Source: an uncultured Bacteroidales bacterium (GTDB lineage Bacteria > Bacteroidota > Bacteroidia > Bacteroidales > UBA932). From it: 64,000 nt of DNA. Of the stretch, positions 32,815 through 40,824 are shown piece by piece (within the stretch, counting starts at the first letter, position 1; every line of letters begins with the position of its first letter). The position numbers and the translations under genes are program-made. The notes beneath the pieces are model-generated. The model ran no database searches. It saw only the letters and a list, made by a program, of their open reading frames with translations, and was not told where the DNA came from. The DNA lies in the NCBI GenBank assembly GCA_947168065.1, contig CAMVKH010000003.1:1-64000 (forward strand). The letters are read 5' to 3'.

Positions 32815-32859
32815 TTCATCATTTTTGTGTATATTTGTAGGATTGATTATTATCCCTGC

Positions 32860-33906
32860 ATGGACCTGCCTCTCTTATATCGCAGCAAAGCGCCTTTCCG
32901 GCTGGGTATCGCCGGCGGAGGAACCGACGTTTCTCCCTACTCCGACCTGTACGGCGGCGCGGTGCTCAACGTGACCATCGACCGTTTCGCCTATGCGACG
33001 ATCCGGCCCACCGACGACGGAAAGATCCGTTTCGTGCACGTCAACGACCACATCGTCCAGGAATACGAAGCCGTGCCGTACCTCGATCCCCAAGGGCCGC
33101 TGGTGCTCCAGTGCGGTATCTACAACCGCATCGTGCGGCAGTTCAATGACGGCAAGCCGTTCTCGTTCGAGCTGACCACCCAGATGGACGTGCCTTCAGG
33201 CTCCGGCCTCGGCACCTCCTCGACGCTGGTGGTAGCCATCCTCGGCGCATTTGTGGAATGGCGCAACCTGCCACTGGGCAAATACGATATCGCGCGCCTT
33301 GCCTATGAGATCGAGCGGATCGACCTGGGGATGGCCGGCGGCAAGCAGGACCAGTATGCCGCCACCTTCGGCGGCGTGAACTTCATGGAGTTCCTCGGTG
33401 ACGACCGCGTGATCGTCAACCCGCTGAGTCTCCCCGACCGTACCCTCAACGAATGGGCCCTCAACACGGTGCTGCTCTACACCAACAAGCGGCGCGAATC
33501 GGCCCGCATCATTGAAGAGCAGATGGCCAACGTGCAGAAGAAGGTCAGCGATTCGGTGGAGGCCATGCACAAGGTCAAGGAAGAGGCCTTCCGCATCAAG
33601 AAATGCCTGCTCCAGAACCACCTCAGGGAATTGGGCCCGGCCCTCAACACCAGCTGGGTCAACAAGAAGAAGATGGCTGGCGGCATCTCCAACGCCTTCA
33701 TCGACCAGCTCTATGAGACCGCCCTCGCGGCGGGCGCCACCGGCGGCAAGATCTCCGGCGCCGGCGGCGGCGGCTTCATGTTCTTCTACTGCCCGGGCAA
33801 CACCCGCTACGCCGTGGAAGAAGCCCTCAACAAGCTCCAGATCGGCGAGATCTACGACTTTGAATTTTGTAAGGAAGGTTTGACCACATGGACTGCACAG
33901 CTGTAA
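32860..33906 (+). CDS. hddA: D-glycero-alpha-D-manno-heptose 7-phosphate kinase (GHMP family)
   Basis: The protein has 348 residues from MDLPLLYRSKAPFRLGIAGGGTDVSPYSDLYGG. GHMP kinase motifs are clear: the N-terminal FRLGIAGGGTD, the ATP loop PSGSGLGTSSTLVVAILG near residues 112-129, and KISGAGGGGFMFFYC near the C-terminus. It phosphorylates heptose 7-phosphate at C1 on the route to GDP-heptose. The next genes supply the isomerase, phosphatase and guanylyltransferase, which supports this over other GHMP kinases. It overlaps gmhA by 19 bases. TATATTTG at 32830-32837 is the likely -7 box. Confidence 0.9.
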   Translation: MDLPLLYRSKAPFRLGIAGGGTDVSPYSDLYGGAVLNVTIDRFAYATIRPTDDGKIRFVHVNDHIVQEYEAVPYLDPQGPLVLQCGIYNRIVRQFNDGKPFSFELTTQMDVPSGSGLGTSSTLVVAILGAFVEWRNLPLGKYDIARLAYEIERIDLGMAGGKQDQYAATFGGVNFMEFLGDDRVIVNPLSLPDRTLNEWALNTVLLYTNKRRESARIIEEQMANVQKKVSDSVEAMHKVKEEAFRIKKCLLQNHLRELGPALNTSWVNKKKMAGGISNAFIDQLYETALAAGATGGKISGAGGGGFMFFYCPGNTRYAVEEALNKLQIGEIYDFEFCKEGLTTWTAQL

Positions 33907-34478
33907 TCGACGCCAGGCTGCGGGCGCATCTCGACACCATCGCCGCCATCGAAAAAGACGAAACCCTCAAGGCCGCCGTGCAGGATGCGGTCGATGCCAT
34001 CGTAAACTGCTTCCGCAGCGGCGGACGCGTGTACTTCTGCGGCAACGGCGGCAGCGCGGCCGACGCGCAGCACCTGGCTGCCGAGTTCTCCGGCCGTTTC
34101 TACTTCGACCGACCCGTCCTGCCCGCAGACGCCCTGCACTGCAACACTTCCTATCTGACGGCCGTGGGCAACGACTACGGCTACGACCGGATCTTCGCCC
34201 GCCTCATCTCGGGCCTGGGGCAGAAAGGCGACATCCTGGTGGGCATCTCCACCTCCGGCAATTCGGAGAACATCCTGCAGGCCTTCGAGGTCTGCCGCGA
34301 TAAGGGCGTCCGCACGATTGCGATGACCGGCGCGACAGGCGGCAAGATGAAAGCGCTGGCCGATCTGCTGATCAACATCCCCTCCACCGATACGCCGCGG
34401 ATCCAGGAGGCGCACATCACCGTGGGCCATATCATCTGCGAGTTGGTGGAGCAAGCTATGTTCGGGGAGAAGAAGTAA
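33888..34478 (+). CDS. gmhA: Phosphoheptose isomerase (SIS domain)
   Basis: The 196-residue protein is a SIS-domain isomerase: YFCGNGGSAADAQHLAAEFSGRF, VGISTSGNSENILQAFE and the C-terminal HITVGHIICELVEQAMFG with zinc-site His and Glu. It converts sedoheptulose 7-phosphate to D-glycero-D-manno-heptose 7-phosphate, the first step of heptose synthesis. It starts inside hddA and its stop overlaps the next start, so translation is coupled. Confidence 0.93.
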   Translation: MDCTAVIDARLRAHLDTIAAIEKDETLKAAVQDAVDAIVNCFRSGGRVYFCGNGGSAADAQHLAAEFSGRFYFDRPVLPADALHCNTSYLTAVGNDYGYDRIFARLISGLGQKGDILVGISTSGNSENILQAFEVCRDKGVRTIAMTGATGGKMKALADLLINIPSTDTPRIQEAHITVGHIICELVEQAMFGEKK

Positions 34479-35671
34479 TGGAATGCGTAGTCCTGGCGGG
34501 CGGTATGGGCACGCGGCTGCGCAGCGTCGTGGCCGAACTCCCCAAATGTCTGGCTCCCGTGGCCGGCCGGCCCTTCCTGGCCTGGCTGCTCGATGATTTG
34601 CGGGGAGCCGGCTTCGACCACATCATTCTCTCGCTGGGATACCGGCATGAAGCCGTGGAGGATTGGGTCGCAACGCTGCCCGAACGCGATTCCATCACTT
34701 TCGTCGTGGAAAAGGAGCCCCTGGGTACGGGCGGCGGCGTACGGCTGGCGCTGGAGCAGGCGCGGGAAGAGCGGGTCTTCGTCCTGAACGGCGATACGTA
34801 TTTCGGTGTGGATTTCCGCGCGATGCAATCCTTCCACCAGCAAAGCGGCGCCAAGGCCACGCTGGCGCTCAAGCCGATGCGGGATTTTGACCGTTATGGC
34901 GAAGTGGTCTGCAACCCGTCCGGCCGCATTTCGGCCTTCCGGGAGAAACAACCCTGCGCCGCCGGGTTGATCAATGGCGGCATCTATCTGCTCCGGCGCG
35001 ACGCGCTCCGGGCAATGCCCGAGCGGTTTTCGCTGGAAATAGACTACTTCGAGCCGCTCGCCGCGGCAGGCGCGCTGGCAGGCTTCCGCTCGGACGGCTA
35101 CTTCATCGACATCGGCATCCCGGAAGACTACGCGCGGGCGCAGCGCGACTTCGCCAGCGGCGCCTGGCGGCCTTATCCTTTCGATGCCCTGCTGCTCGAC
35201 CGCGACGGGGTAATCAACGTACTCCGGCCGGGCGACTACGTGAAGACCCTCGACGAATTCGTATTCTGCGAGGGTGCGCTCGAAGCGCTGCGGCTGCTCA
35301 ATCCCCTGTTCCGCCGCATCGTGATCGTGTCCAACCAGCGGGGCGTGGGCCGGGGCCTGATGAGCGAAGCCGACCTGGAAGCCATCCACGCCTGGATGTG
35401 CGGACGCATCCGCGACGCCGGCGGCCGCATCGACCGCATCTACGTCTGCACGGCCACGGACGATGAGGATCCCCGCCGCAAACCCAATACCGGCATGATC
35501 GACGAAGTCCGGGCCGATTTCCCCGACATCGATCCGCGACGCAGTTTCCTGGTCGGAGACAGTGATTCCGACCTTCTGCTGGCCGCCCGTGCGGGAATTC
35601 CGGCCGTCCGGATCACGGAAAGCGAGAATTTGCTTACATTTGCCCAACGATTGACCCAAGCAGCCCGATGA
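34478..35671 (+). CDS. hddC-gmhB: Fusion of heptose-1-phosphate guanylyltransferase (HddC) and heptose bisphosphate phosphatase (GmhB)
   Basis: The protein has 397 residues. Residues 1-225 are a sugar nucleotidyltransferase: VVLAGGMGTRLRSVVAELPK, PLGTGGGVRLAL, FVLNGDTYFGVDF. Residues 230-397 are a HAD phosphatase: LLLDRDGVINVLRPGDYV, VIVSNQRGVGRG, RKPNTGMIDE and VGDSDSDLLLA, as in GmhB. One polypeptide thus removes the C7 phosphate from heptose 1,7-bisphosphate and then couples the heptose 1-phosphate to a nucleotide, presumably GTP. With HddA and GmhA the whole path from sedoheptulose 7-phosphate to GDP-D-glycero-alpha-D-manno-heptose is present. The stop overlaps the next gene. Confidence 0.9.
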   Translation: MECVVLAGGMGTRLRSVVAELPKCLAPVAGRPFLAWLLDDLRGAGFDHIILSLGYRHEAVEDWVATLPERDSITFVVEKEPLGTGGGVRLALEQAREERVFVLNGDTYFGVDFRAMQSFHQQSGAKATLALKPMRDFDRYGEVVCNPSGRISAFREKQPCAAGLINGGIYLLRRDALRAMPERFSLEIDYFEPLAAAGALAGFRSDGYFIDIGIPEDYARAQRDFASGAWRPYPFDALLLDRDGVINVLRPGDYVKTLDEFVFCEGALEALRLLNPLFRRIVIVSNQRGVGRGLMSEADLEAIHAWMCGRIRDAGGRIDRIYVCTATDDEDPRRKPNTGMIDEVRADFPDIDPRRSFLVGDSDSDLLLAARAGIPAVRITESENLLTFAQRLTQAAR

Positions 35672-36795
35672 GAATCGCCTACCTTTCCACTTTCTACCCC
35701 TTCCGCGGCGGCATCGCCCAGTTCAATGCAGACCTGCTGGAAGAATTCGGCCGGCACCACGAAGTGAAGGCCTTCACTTTCACCCGACAGTACCCGTCAT
35801 TCCTCTTTCCGGGCAAGACGCAATACGTCACGCCCGGCGACAAGGCGAAAAAGGTGGAAAGTGAAGCCATCCTAGACACGGCCAATCCCTTCTCCTGGCG
35901 TCCCGCCGCCCGCAAGATCGCGGCCTGGAAACCCGACCTGCTGGTCATGAAATACTGGATGAGCTACCTGGCGCCGTCGCTCGGCACCGTGGCCCGCTAC
36001 CTGAAGCGGCGCGGCATTCCCGTGATCACGGTGCTCGACAACGTGATCCCGCACGAGACCAAATTCTTCGACAAGCCCTTCTCGCGCTGGTTCCTCCGCC
36101 AGAACAGCGGCTGCGTGGCGATGAGCGAAGCCGTCCTGAAAGACATGCTCTCCCTGACGCCCGACAAGCCCTACATCCTCCAGCCGCATCCGCTTTACGA
36201 CCATTTCGGCCAGAAGATGGACAAGCGCGCCGCGCAGGAAGCGCTGGGGCTGGATCCCGGGAAGCGGACCCTGCTGTTTTTCGGCCTGATCCGCGACTAC
36301 AAGGGACTTGACCTGCTGATCGATGCCCTGCCGCTGCTCGGGGAAGAATACCAGCTCGTCATTGCGGGCGAAAGCTACGGCAGTTTCGAGAAATACCAGG
36401 CGCAGATCGCCGCTTCGGGCTGCGCCGACCGTATCCACATCTTCAACCGCTACATCGACGATGAGGAAGTGCCGCAGTTCTTCTCCGCCGCCGACCTGTG
36501 CGTGCTGCCCTACAAGAGCGCCACGCAAAGCGGCATCACGGCCATCTCCCTGCACTTCGACCTGCCCGTAGTGGCCACGCCCGTCGGCGGCCTGGCCGAA
36601 AGCATCGAAAAGCCCGGCATCGGCCTGATGACCTCCGGCATCAGCGCCGACGCCATCGCCGACACCGTCCGCGCCTTCTACGCCGCCGGCCCCCAAACCT
36701 TCGTCGAAAACATCCGCCAGGCCAAGGCCACCATGACCTGGGAGGTCTTTGCCGGCAAGATTCTCGATTTTTATACGCAACATTTTGCCCGTTGA
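35668..36795 (+). CDS. Glycosyltransferase family 4
   Basis: The protein has 375 residues with the GT-B fold: N-terminal STFYPFRGGIAQFNADLLEEF, then the C-terminal nucleotide-sugar domain LLFFGLIRDYKGLDLLIDALPLL, ADLCVLPYKSATQSGITAISLHFDLPVVATPVGGLAE. The last segment carries the E-x7-E-like position in altered form. It follows the GDP-heptose genes with a 4-base overlap, so it may transfer heptose or another sugar to a surface glycan or LPS. The donor and acceptor cannot be read from sequence alone. Confidence 0.85.
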   Translation: MRIAYLSTFYPFRGGIAQFNADLLEEFGRHHEVKAFTFTRQYPSFLFPGKTQYVTPGDKAKKVESEAILDTANPFSWRPAARKIAAWKPDLLVMKYWMSYLAPSLGTVARYLKRRGIPVITVLDNVIPHETKFFDKPFSRWFLRQNSGCVAMSEAVLKDMLSLTPDKPYILQPHPLYDHFGQKMDKRAAQEALGLDPGKRTLLFFGLIRDYKGLDLLIDALPLLGEEYQLVIAGESYGSFEKYQAQIAASGCADRIHIFNRYIDDEEVPQFFSAADLCVLPYKSATQSGITAISLHFDLPVVATPVGGLAESIEKPGIGLMTSGISADAIADTVRAFYAAGPQTFVENIRQAKATMTWEVFAGKILDFYTQHFAR

Positions 36796-36809
36796 GGTAT
36801 TCTATTGAT

Positions 36810-37880
36810 ATGAAACGTTCCGCATTTTCTTTATTAATCGTGTCGGCAGTACTGATGCTGTCGGCCGTCAACTGCCATGAGATCGATCCTCCCGTGGACC
36901 CTACGGAGATCATCTTCACCTATGGCGGCTATTTCCTCAATGCCGGCATGCCCGGCCGCAACGATGCCGAGCTCTCGCAACTCAATACGATGCAGAGTTC
37001 CATCACGCCCCGGGCCTACTCCATCTACAACGACGGCAAATCATTCGGCGACAGCGGTAGCGACCTCCATATTCTGGGCAACAACCTCTATGCGACCCTG
37101 TCCGGCTCCAAACTGATCCGCGTGCTCAACAAGTTCAACTGCCGGGAAGTGGGAACCATCAAGGTCGAATCGGAAAGTGGAAGTACGCTGACACCCAGCT
37201 ATCTCACCTCCTTTGAAGGAGCCCTGATCGTCTCCTGCAAGGAAGGCTACGTCGCCCGCATCGACACCACGTCCCTGAAACAGTCCCTCCTGCAGGAAGT
37301 GGGCGGCACGCCCGGCAGGGTCGTCATCGCCAACCAGAAACTCTACCTGTCTGACGGCGACCGTTCCGTGCTGATGCTCAATCCGGTGGATCTCCACGTG
37401 ATGAAGACCGTCGCGGTGGAGCCGGACCCGGCACAGATGGTGGTGGATCCCACGGACGAAAGCCTTTACGTGATCTCCACCGGAGACAAGGCGACGGGTG
37501 CCTGCCTGCAGCGCATCAACACCGATACGGAAGAGGTAACGGTCATTACCAGCGTCAAGGAACCGGTGCTCATCGCGGCTGGCAACAACAAATCCCTGGT
37601 TATCTATGTGAAAGACGCTTCCGCTGACCTGGGCGGTACCTTCCTCGTCTATAACACCGAGAATCAGCGGGTGGAAGGTGAGTTCATCCGTGACGGCAGT
37701 TTTGTCCGTCATCCCTGTATGATCGCCATCGACCAGAACGCCGGCAACCTGTATATCGGCGAGAACGCCGACACCGACTTCGGAACGGTGTATATCTATA
37801 CCAGTTACGGCCAGCTCGTCGCCAGTTTCAACACCGGTGCCGCGCGTCCCTGCGCCGCGGTTTTTGTCACAGGAAAGTAG
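36810..37880 (+). CDS. YncE/BtuG-like beta-propeller surface lipoprotein
   Basis: The protein has 356 residues. MKRSAFSLLIVSAVLMLSAVNC ends in a lipobox. The mature part shows repeated propeller blades (LYATLSGSKLIRVLNKFNCREVGTI; LYLSDGDRSVLMLNPVDLHVMKTV; GNLYIGENADTDFGTVYIYTSYGQL), as in DUF5074/YncE-like proteins. BtuG, the high-affinity surface vitamin B12 binder of Bacteroides, belongs to this type. It lies 14 bases after the glycosyltransferase but just upstream of a cobalamin riboswitch locus, so it could belong to either unit. A second such protein is at 42793-43935. Confidence 0.75.
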   Translation: MKRSAFSLLIVSAVLMLSAVNCHEIDPPVDPTEIIFTYGGYFLNAGMPGRNDAELSQLNTMQSSITPRAYSIYNDGKSFGDSGSDLHILGNNLYATLSGSKLIRVLNKFNCREVGTIKVESESGSTLTPSYLTSFEGALIVSCKEGYVARIDTTSLKQSLLQEVGGTPGRVVIANQKLYLSDGDRSVLMLNPVDLHVMKTVAVEPDPAQMVVDPTDESLYVISTGDKATGACLQRINTDTEEVTVITSVKEPVLIAAGNNKSLVIYVKDASADLGGTFLVYNTENQRVEGEFIRDGSFVRHPCMIAIDQNAGNLYIGENADTDFGTVYIYTSYGQLVASFNTGAARPCAAVFVTGK

Positions 37881-37902
37881 CCTGGTTGCAAGGAGCTCTT
37901 TT

Positions 37903-37934
37903 TTTGGAAAATCCGTTATTCTGTCCTATCTTTG
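37903..37934 (+). promoter_or_regulatory. Promoter of the corrinoid uptake operon
   Basis: TTTG (37903-37906) and TATCTTTG (37927-37934) with 20-base spacing, immediately before the cobalamin riboswitch. Confidence 0.7.
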
Positions 37935-37940
37935 CGTAAG

Positions 37941-38113
37941 TGACAGGTTCCGTTTGCCGGACTTCGTCCGGTACGGATCAAAAGGGAATCAGGTGAGAAT
38001 CCTGGACAGTACCCGCTGCTGTTAGTTCCTGCTTTGTCGCGGCACTCTCTGCCACTGGGCCCCGCGCCCGGGAAGGCGCCGCAACGGAACGAGTCAGAAG
38101 ACCTGCCTGCCAC
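37941..38113 (+). ncRNA. Cobalamin (adenosylcobalamin) riboswitch
   Basis: The leader contains the conserved blocks of the B12 riboswitch: TGACAGGT at the 5' side, GGGAATCAGGTGAGAATCCTG followed by GACAGTACCCGCTGCTGT, the box GCCACTGGGCC with CGGGAAGGCG, and GAGTCAGAAGACCTGCCTG closing P1. Downstream (about 38129-38149) GGCC/GGCC pairing just before the ribosome-binding region may form the expression platform, so translational control is likely. When B12 is plentiful the downstream transport genes should be repressed. Confidence 0.92.
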
Positions 38114-38187
38114 GCGTGTTGGACCTGGCCTGCGGGATTATGGGCCGTTAAAGACAGTTGCTTGTGACCAACTTAATACGTACTGAT

Positions 38188-39336
38188 ATGTTCAAGATGA
38201 ACTTCAGGGGCATTCTCGGATGTCTCCTCGCCGTGCTTGTGGCCGGAATGGTCACCACGGGCTGCTATGACGACAGCGAACTTCGTTCCTCGATCAACGA
38301 CCTCAAGACGCAGCTCCAGCAGTTGCAGACCCTGGTAAACACCCTCCAGAACGACGATTCCGTGACGGGTGTCACCCCCAACCCCGACGGCAGTTACACC
38401 ATCAACTTCAAGAAGAGCGGATCGATGACCATCCGCAACGGTAAGGACGGTGAAAACGGCAAGAACGGTGAGAACGGAAAGGATGGCAAGGACGGTTCCA
38501 TCGTCTCCGTTGCCAAAGGCGCTGAAACCTACACCTTCATCTTCGCCGACGGAACCACGGTCATACTGCCGCGCTACAGCGAAGTCCGCACGCTGACCTT
38601 CGAGGACGCCGATTACTGCGGCCCCGAGAACACCACCAATTACTGGAGCGCCAAGATTGACGACCCCCAGTACGGCGGCCCTATCCTCTACGGCACCGGC
38701 TGCACATGGAAAGACGAGCAGAACACATTCCTTTCCGGCAGCATCCTTCCTTACGACCCTGAAACATGGAGCGGCGGCATGTCCGGCGGCGGAATCGCCA
38801 TCTCGAATTATGGCGACTGGCTGATGGTCAATGTCGATTACTCGCAGCAACTGACTTGCTACAACTATGACCTCGGAGACGGCGGCAGCCGTGAGAAAGC
38901 CGGCAACAATGGCTCAGACAATTTCGCCGTGGTCTATGACGCCGGCGCCTGGGGTGCAAACCCGGCAGCCCTCACGTTCAGCGATCAGGAACCCCGCGTC
39001 ATAGAGTCGCTCTATGTGGTAAACACGCTTTACACCGAGTATGTCCTCTTCTACGGTAACGATTACTGCGCGCCGCTTGCCGACAACGGCTTCTTCAAGG
39101 TGACTGCGACCGGCTATTTCGGTGAGACCCCGACGGGCACGTCGGAATTCTATCTTGCCAACAAGAATCGCCAGTTCGTCTCAAAATGGACCAAGTGGGA
39201 TCTCTCCGAACTGGGATATGTTGACAAGGTCGTCTTCTCCATATCCGGTTCCGAGGAACTATATGGTGACTGGGGCATCAATGCGCCCACCTATTTCGCC
39301 ATCGATGATATCGCCGTGCGCGTTTATCCTGACTAA
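38188..39336 (+). CDS. DUF4465 surface lipoprotein, probable cobamide-binding (BtuH-like)
   Basis: The protein has 382 residues and is the first gene after the riboswitch. The signal peptide ends in the lipobox VTTGC. A coiled coil follows (LRSSINDLKTQLQQLQTLVNTLQ region, about 28-52), then a collagen-like stretch of GKDG/GKNG/GENG repeats (about 87-104). A C-terminal DUF4465 domain runs from TLTFEDADYCG to APTYFAIDDIAVRVYPD. DUF4465 lipoproteins have been linked to surface capture of cobamides in gut Bacteroidota; that role is inferred here from the riboswitch and btu neighbours. A second Met 9 bases later is a possible alternative start. Confidence 0.82.
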   Translation: MFKMNFRGILGCLLAVLVAGMVTTGCYDDSELRSSINDLKTQLQQLQTLVNTLQNDDSVTGVTPNPDGSYTINFKKSGSMTIRNGKDGENGKNGENGKDGKDGSIVSVAKGAETYTFIFADGTTVILPRYSEVRTLTFEDADYCGPENTTNYWSAKIDDPQYGGPILYGTGCTWKDEQNTFLSGSILPYDPETWSGGMSGGGIAISNYGDWLMVNVDYSQQLTCYNYDLGDGGSREKAGNNGSDNFAVVYDAGAWGANPAALTFSDQEPRVIESLYVVNTLYTEYVLFYGNDYCAPLADNGFFKVTATGYFGETPTGTSEFYLANKNRQFVSKWTKWDLSELGYVDKVVFSISGSEELYGDWGINAPTYFAIDDIAVRVYPD

Positions 39337-39339
39337 GCC

Positions 39340-40824
39340 ATGCTATTCCGTCGCCTGTCCATCTACGTTTTCATTATAGTGTCGCTCTTCGGAGCATTGG
39401 GTTGTCACGAGGGGGGTGAGGAAGGCTTACCCCCCGAGGTGACACTGGAAGGCGGCAAGATCTTCCGTACGGAACTCGGCAGCGATGTGACCATCGCGCC
39501 GAGTTTCGCGCATCTTACCGACAACGCCGTCATCCGCTGGATGCTCGACGAGCAGTGGGTCGGAGACGGAAAAACATACACGTTCAAGGCTGAGGAATCC
39601 GGGGTTTTCTACCTCTCCGTGGAAGTGACTACGGAATTCGGAAAAGCCTGGCTCGAAGTGCGCATCGACGTAGCGCCGCCCACCCCGCCAGAGCCGCCGA
39701 AACCGCCGGTCGACAGTGCCCGCGTCAGTTTCGAGCGCAGCGAATATCACGTATCGCTGGGCCGCACGATCCGCCTGCTGCCGCTGGACGTCGATTCGAC
39801 GAAAACCTATACTTTCATCTGGAGCCGCGACGGGGCGGTCGTCCAGCAGGGTGCAGAGCCGCTCTATCGTTTCGAAGCCACGTCCCAGGGACGTTTCGCC
39901 GTGGATTTCCGTATGGAACTCGACGGGCAGACCGTCTTCGACCATTCACTCACGGTTGTCGTCTGTCCGGCGGAAGGAGCCTACCGCCGCGTGGCGGTTC
40001 CGGGCAGTTCTGCCCGTTGCAACAAGGTCTATGAATACCTGCCCGCCCCGGGCCAGTTCATCAATGAGAACTACACGGCTACGACGATGGAAGAGGCTTG
40101 TGAATATGCCACCAAGCGGATGAAAGACAGCGTCTATGTCTCGCTCGGCAGTTTCGGAGGCAGCCTCGTGGTGGGCTTCGACCACAGCATCGCGGCCAGC
40201 GACGGCTATGATTTCGCCATCAAGAATTCCATCTTCACCAATTATTCGGAGCCGGGCATCGTCTGGGTGATGCAGGATGAGGACGGCAACGGCCTGCCCG
40301 ACGACACCTGGTACGAACTCAAAGGTTCTGAATACGGTCTGGACTGCACGGTGCAGGACTATGCCGTAACCTGGTACCGGCCCGCTGCGCCGGGACAGCC
40401 CGTAATGTGGACCGACAACCGGGGCGGCAGCGGCAAAGTAGATTACCTGCCCGCCTACCACAAGCAGGACTACTATTATCCGCTCTGGGTCAAGGAGGAC
40501 AGCTATACATTGCGTGGCACCCGGCTCGAGGCGCGCAATTATGATTCCTCCGGCCGCGGTGTACTCTGGATCAATCCTGACTACGGCTGGGGCTATGCCG
40601 ACAACTTCAGCGAAATCGACATGCAGCCCGGCGGGACTACGGGCGCAACCGCCGGCTGCAATCATTTCCGGATCTCAGACGCCGTGACCTTTGACGGGAA
40701 ACCCGCCCAACTGCAGTACATCGATTTCGTCAAGGTGCAGACGGGCCTGATCGCCAAGAGCGGCTGGCTCGGAGAACTGTCCACCGAAGTGATGGACGTC
40801 ATCGACTTTCATCTCGTCCAATGA
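39340..40824 (+). CDS. Surface lipoprotein with Ig/PKD-like domains in the B12 operon
   Basis: The protein has 494 residues. MLFRRLSIYVFIIVSLFGALGC ends in a lipobox. Two Ig/PKD-like repeats (about 30-115 and 130-215; EESGVFYLSVEVTTEFGKAWLEV, FEATSQGRFAVDFRMELDGQ) are separated by a Pro-rich linker (PPTPPEPPKPPV). The C-terminal 250 residues form a separate domain (VVGFDHSIAASDGYDFAIKNS, DEDGNGLPDDTWYELKGSEYG) of a type often found in Bacteroidota cobalamin loci. Its role in corrinoid binding is an inference from position. The stop overlaps the btuB start (ATGA). Confidence 0.75.
   Translation: MLFRRLSIYVFIIVSLFGALGCHEGGEEGLPPEVTLEGGKIFRTELGSDVTIAPSFAHLTDNAVIRWMLDEQWVGDGKTYTFKAEESGVFYLSVEVTTEFGKAWLEVRIDVAPPTPPEPPKPPVDSARVSFERSEYHVSLGRTIRLLPLDVDSTKTYTFIWSRDGAVVQQGAEPLYRFEATSQGRFAVDFRMELDGQTVFDHSLTVVVCPAEGAYRRVAVPGSSARCNKVYEYLPAPGQFINENYTATTMEEACEYATKRMKDSVYVSLGSFGGSLVVGFDHSIAASDGYDFAIKNSIFTNYSEPGIVWVMQDEDGNGLPDDTWYELKGSEYGLDCTVQDYAVTWYRPAAPGQPVMWTDNRGGSGKVDYLPAYHKQDYYYPLWVKEDSYTLRGTRLEARNYDSSGRGVLWINPDYGWGYADNFSEIDMQPGGTTGATAGCNHFRISDAVTFDGKPAQLQYIDFVKVQTGLIAKSGWLGELSTEVMDVIDFHLVQ

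Noticed and set aside
38448..38502. Tandem-repeat locus in the DUF4465 gene
   Set aside because: The GKDG/GENG codons repeat loosely but code for an in-frame collagen-like linker in a plausible protein; no separate element is needed.
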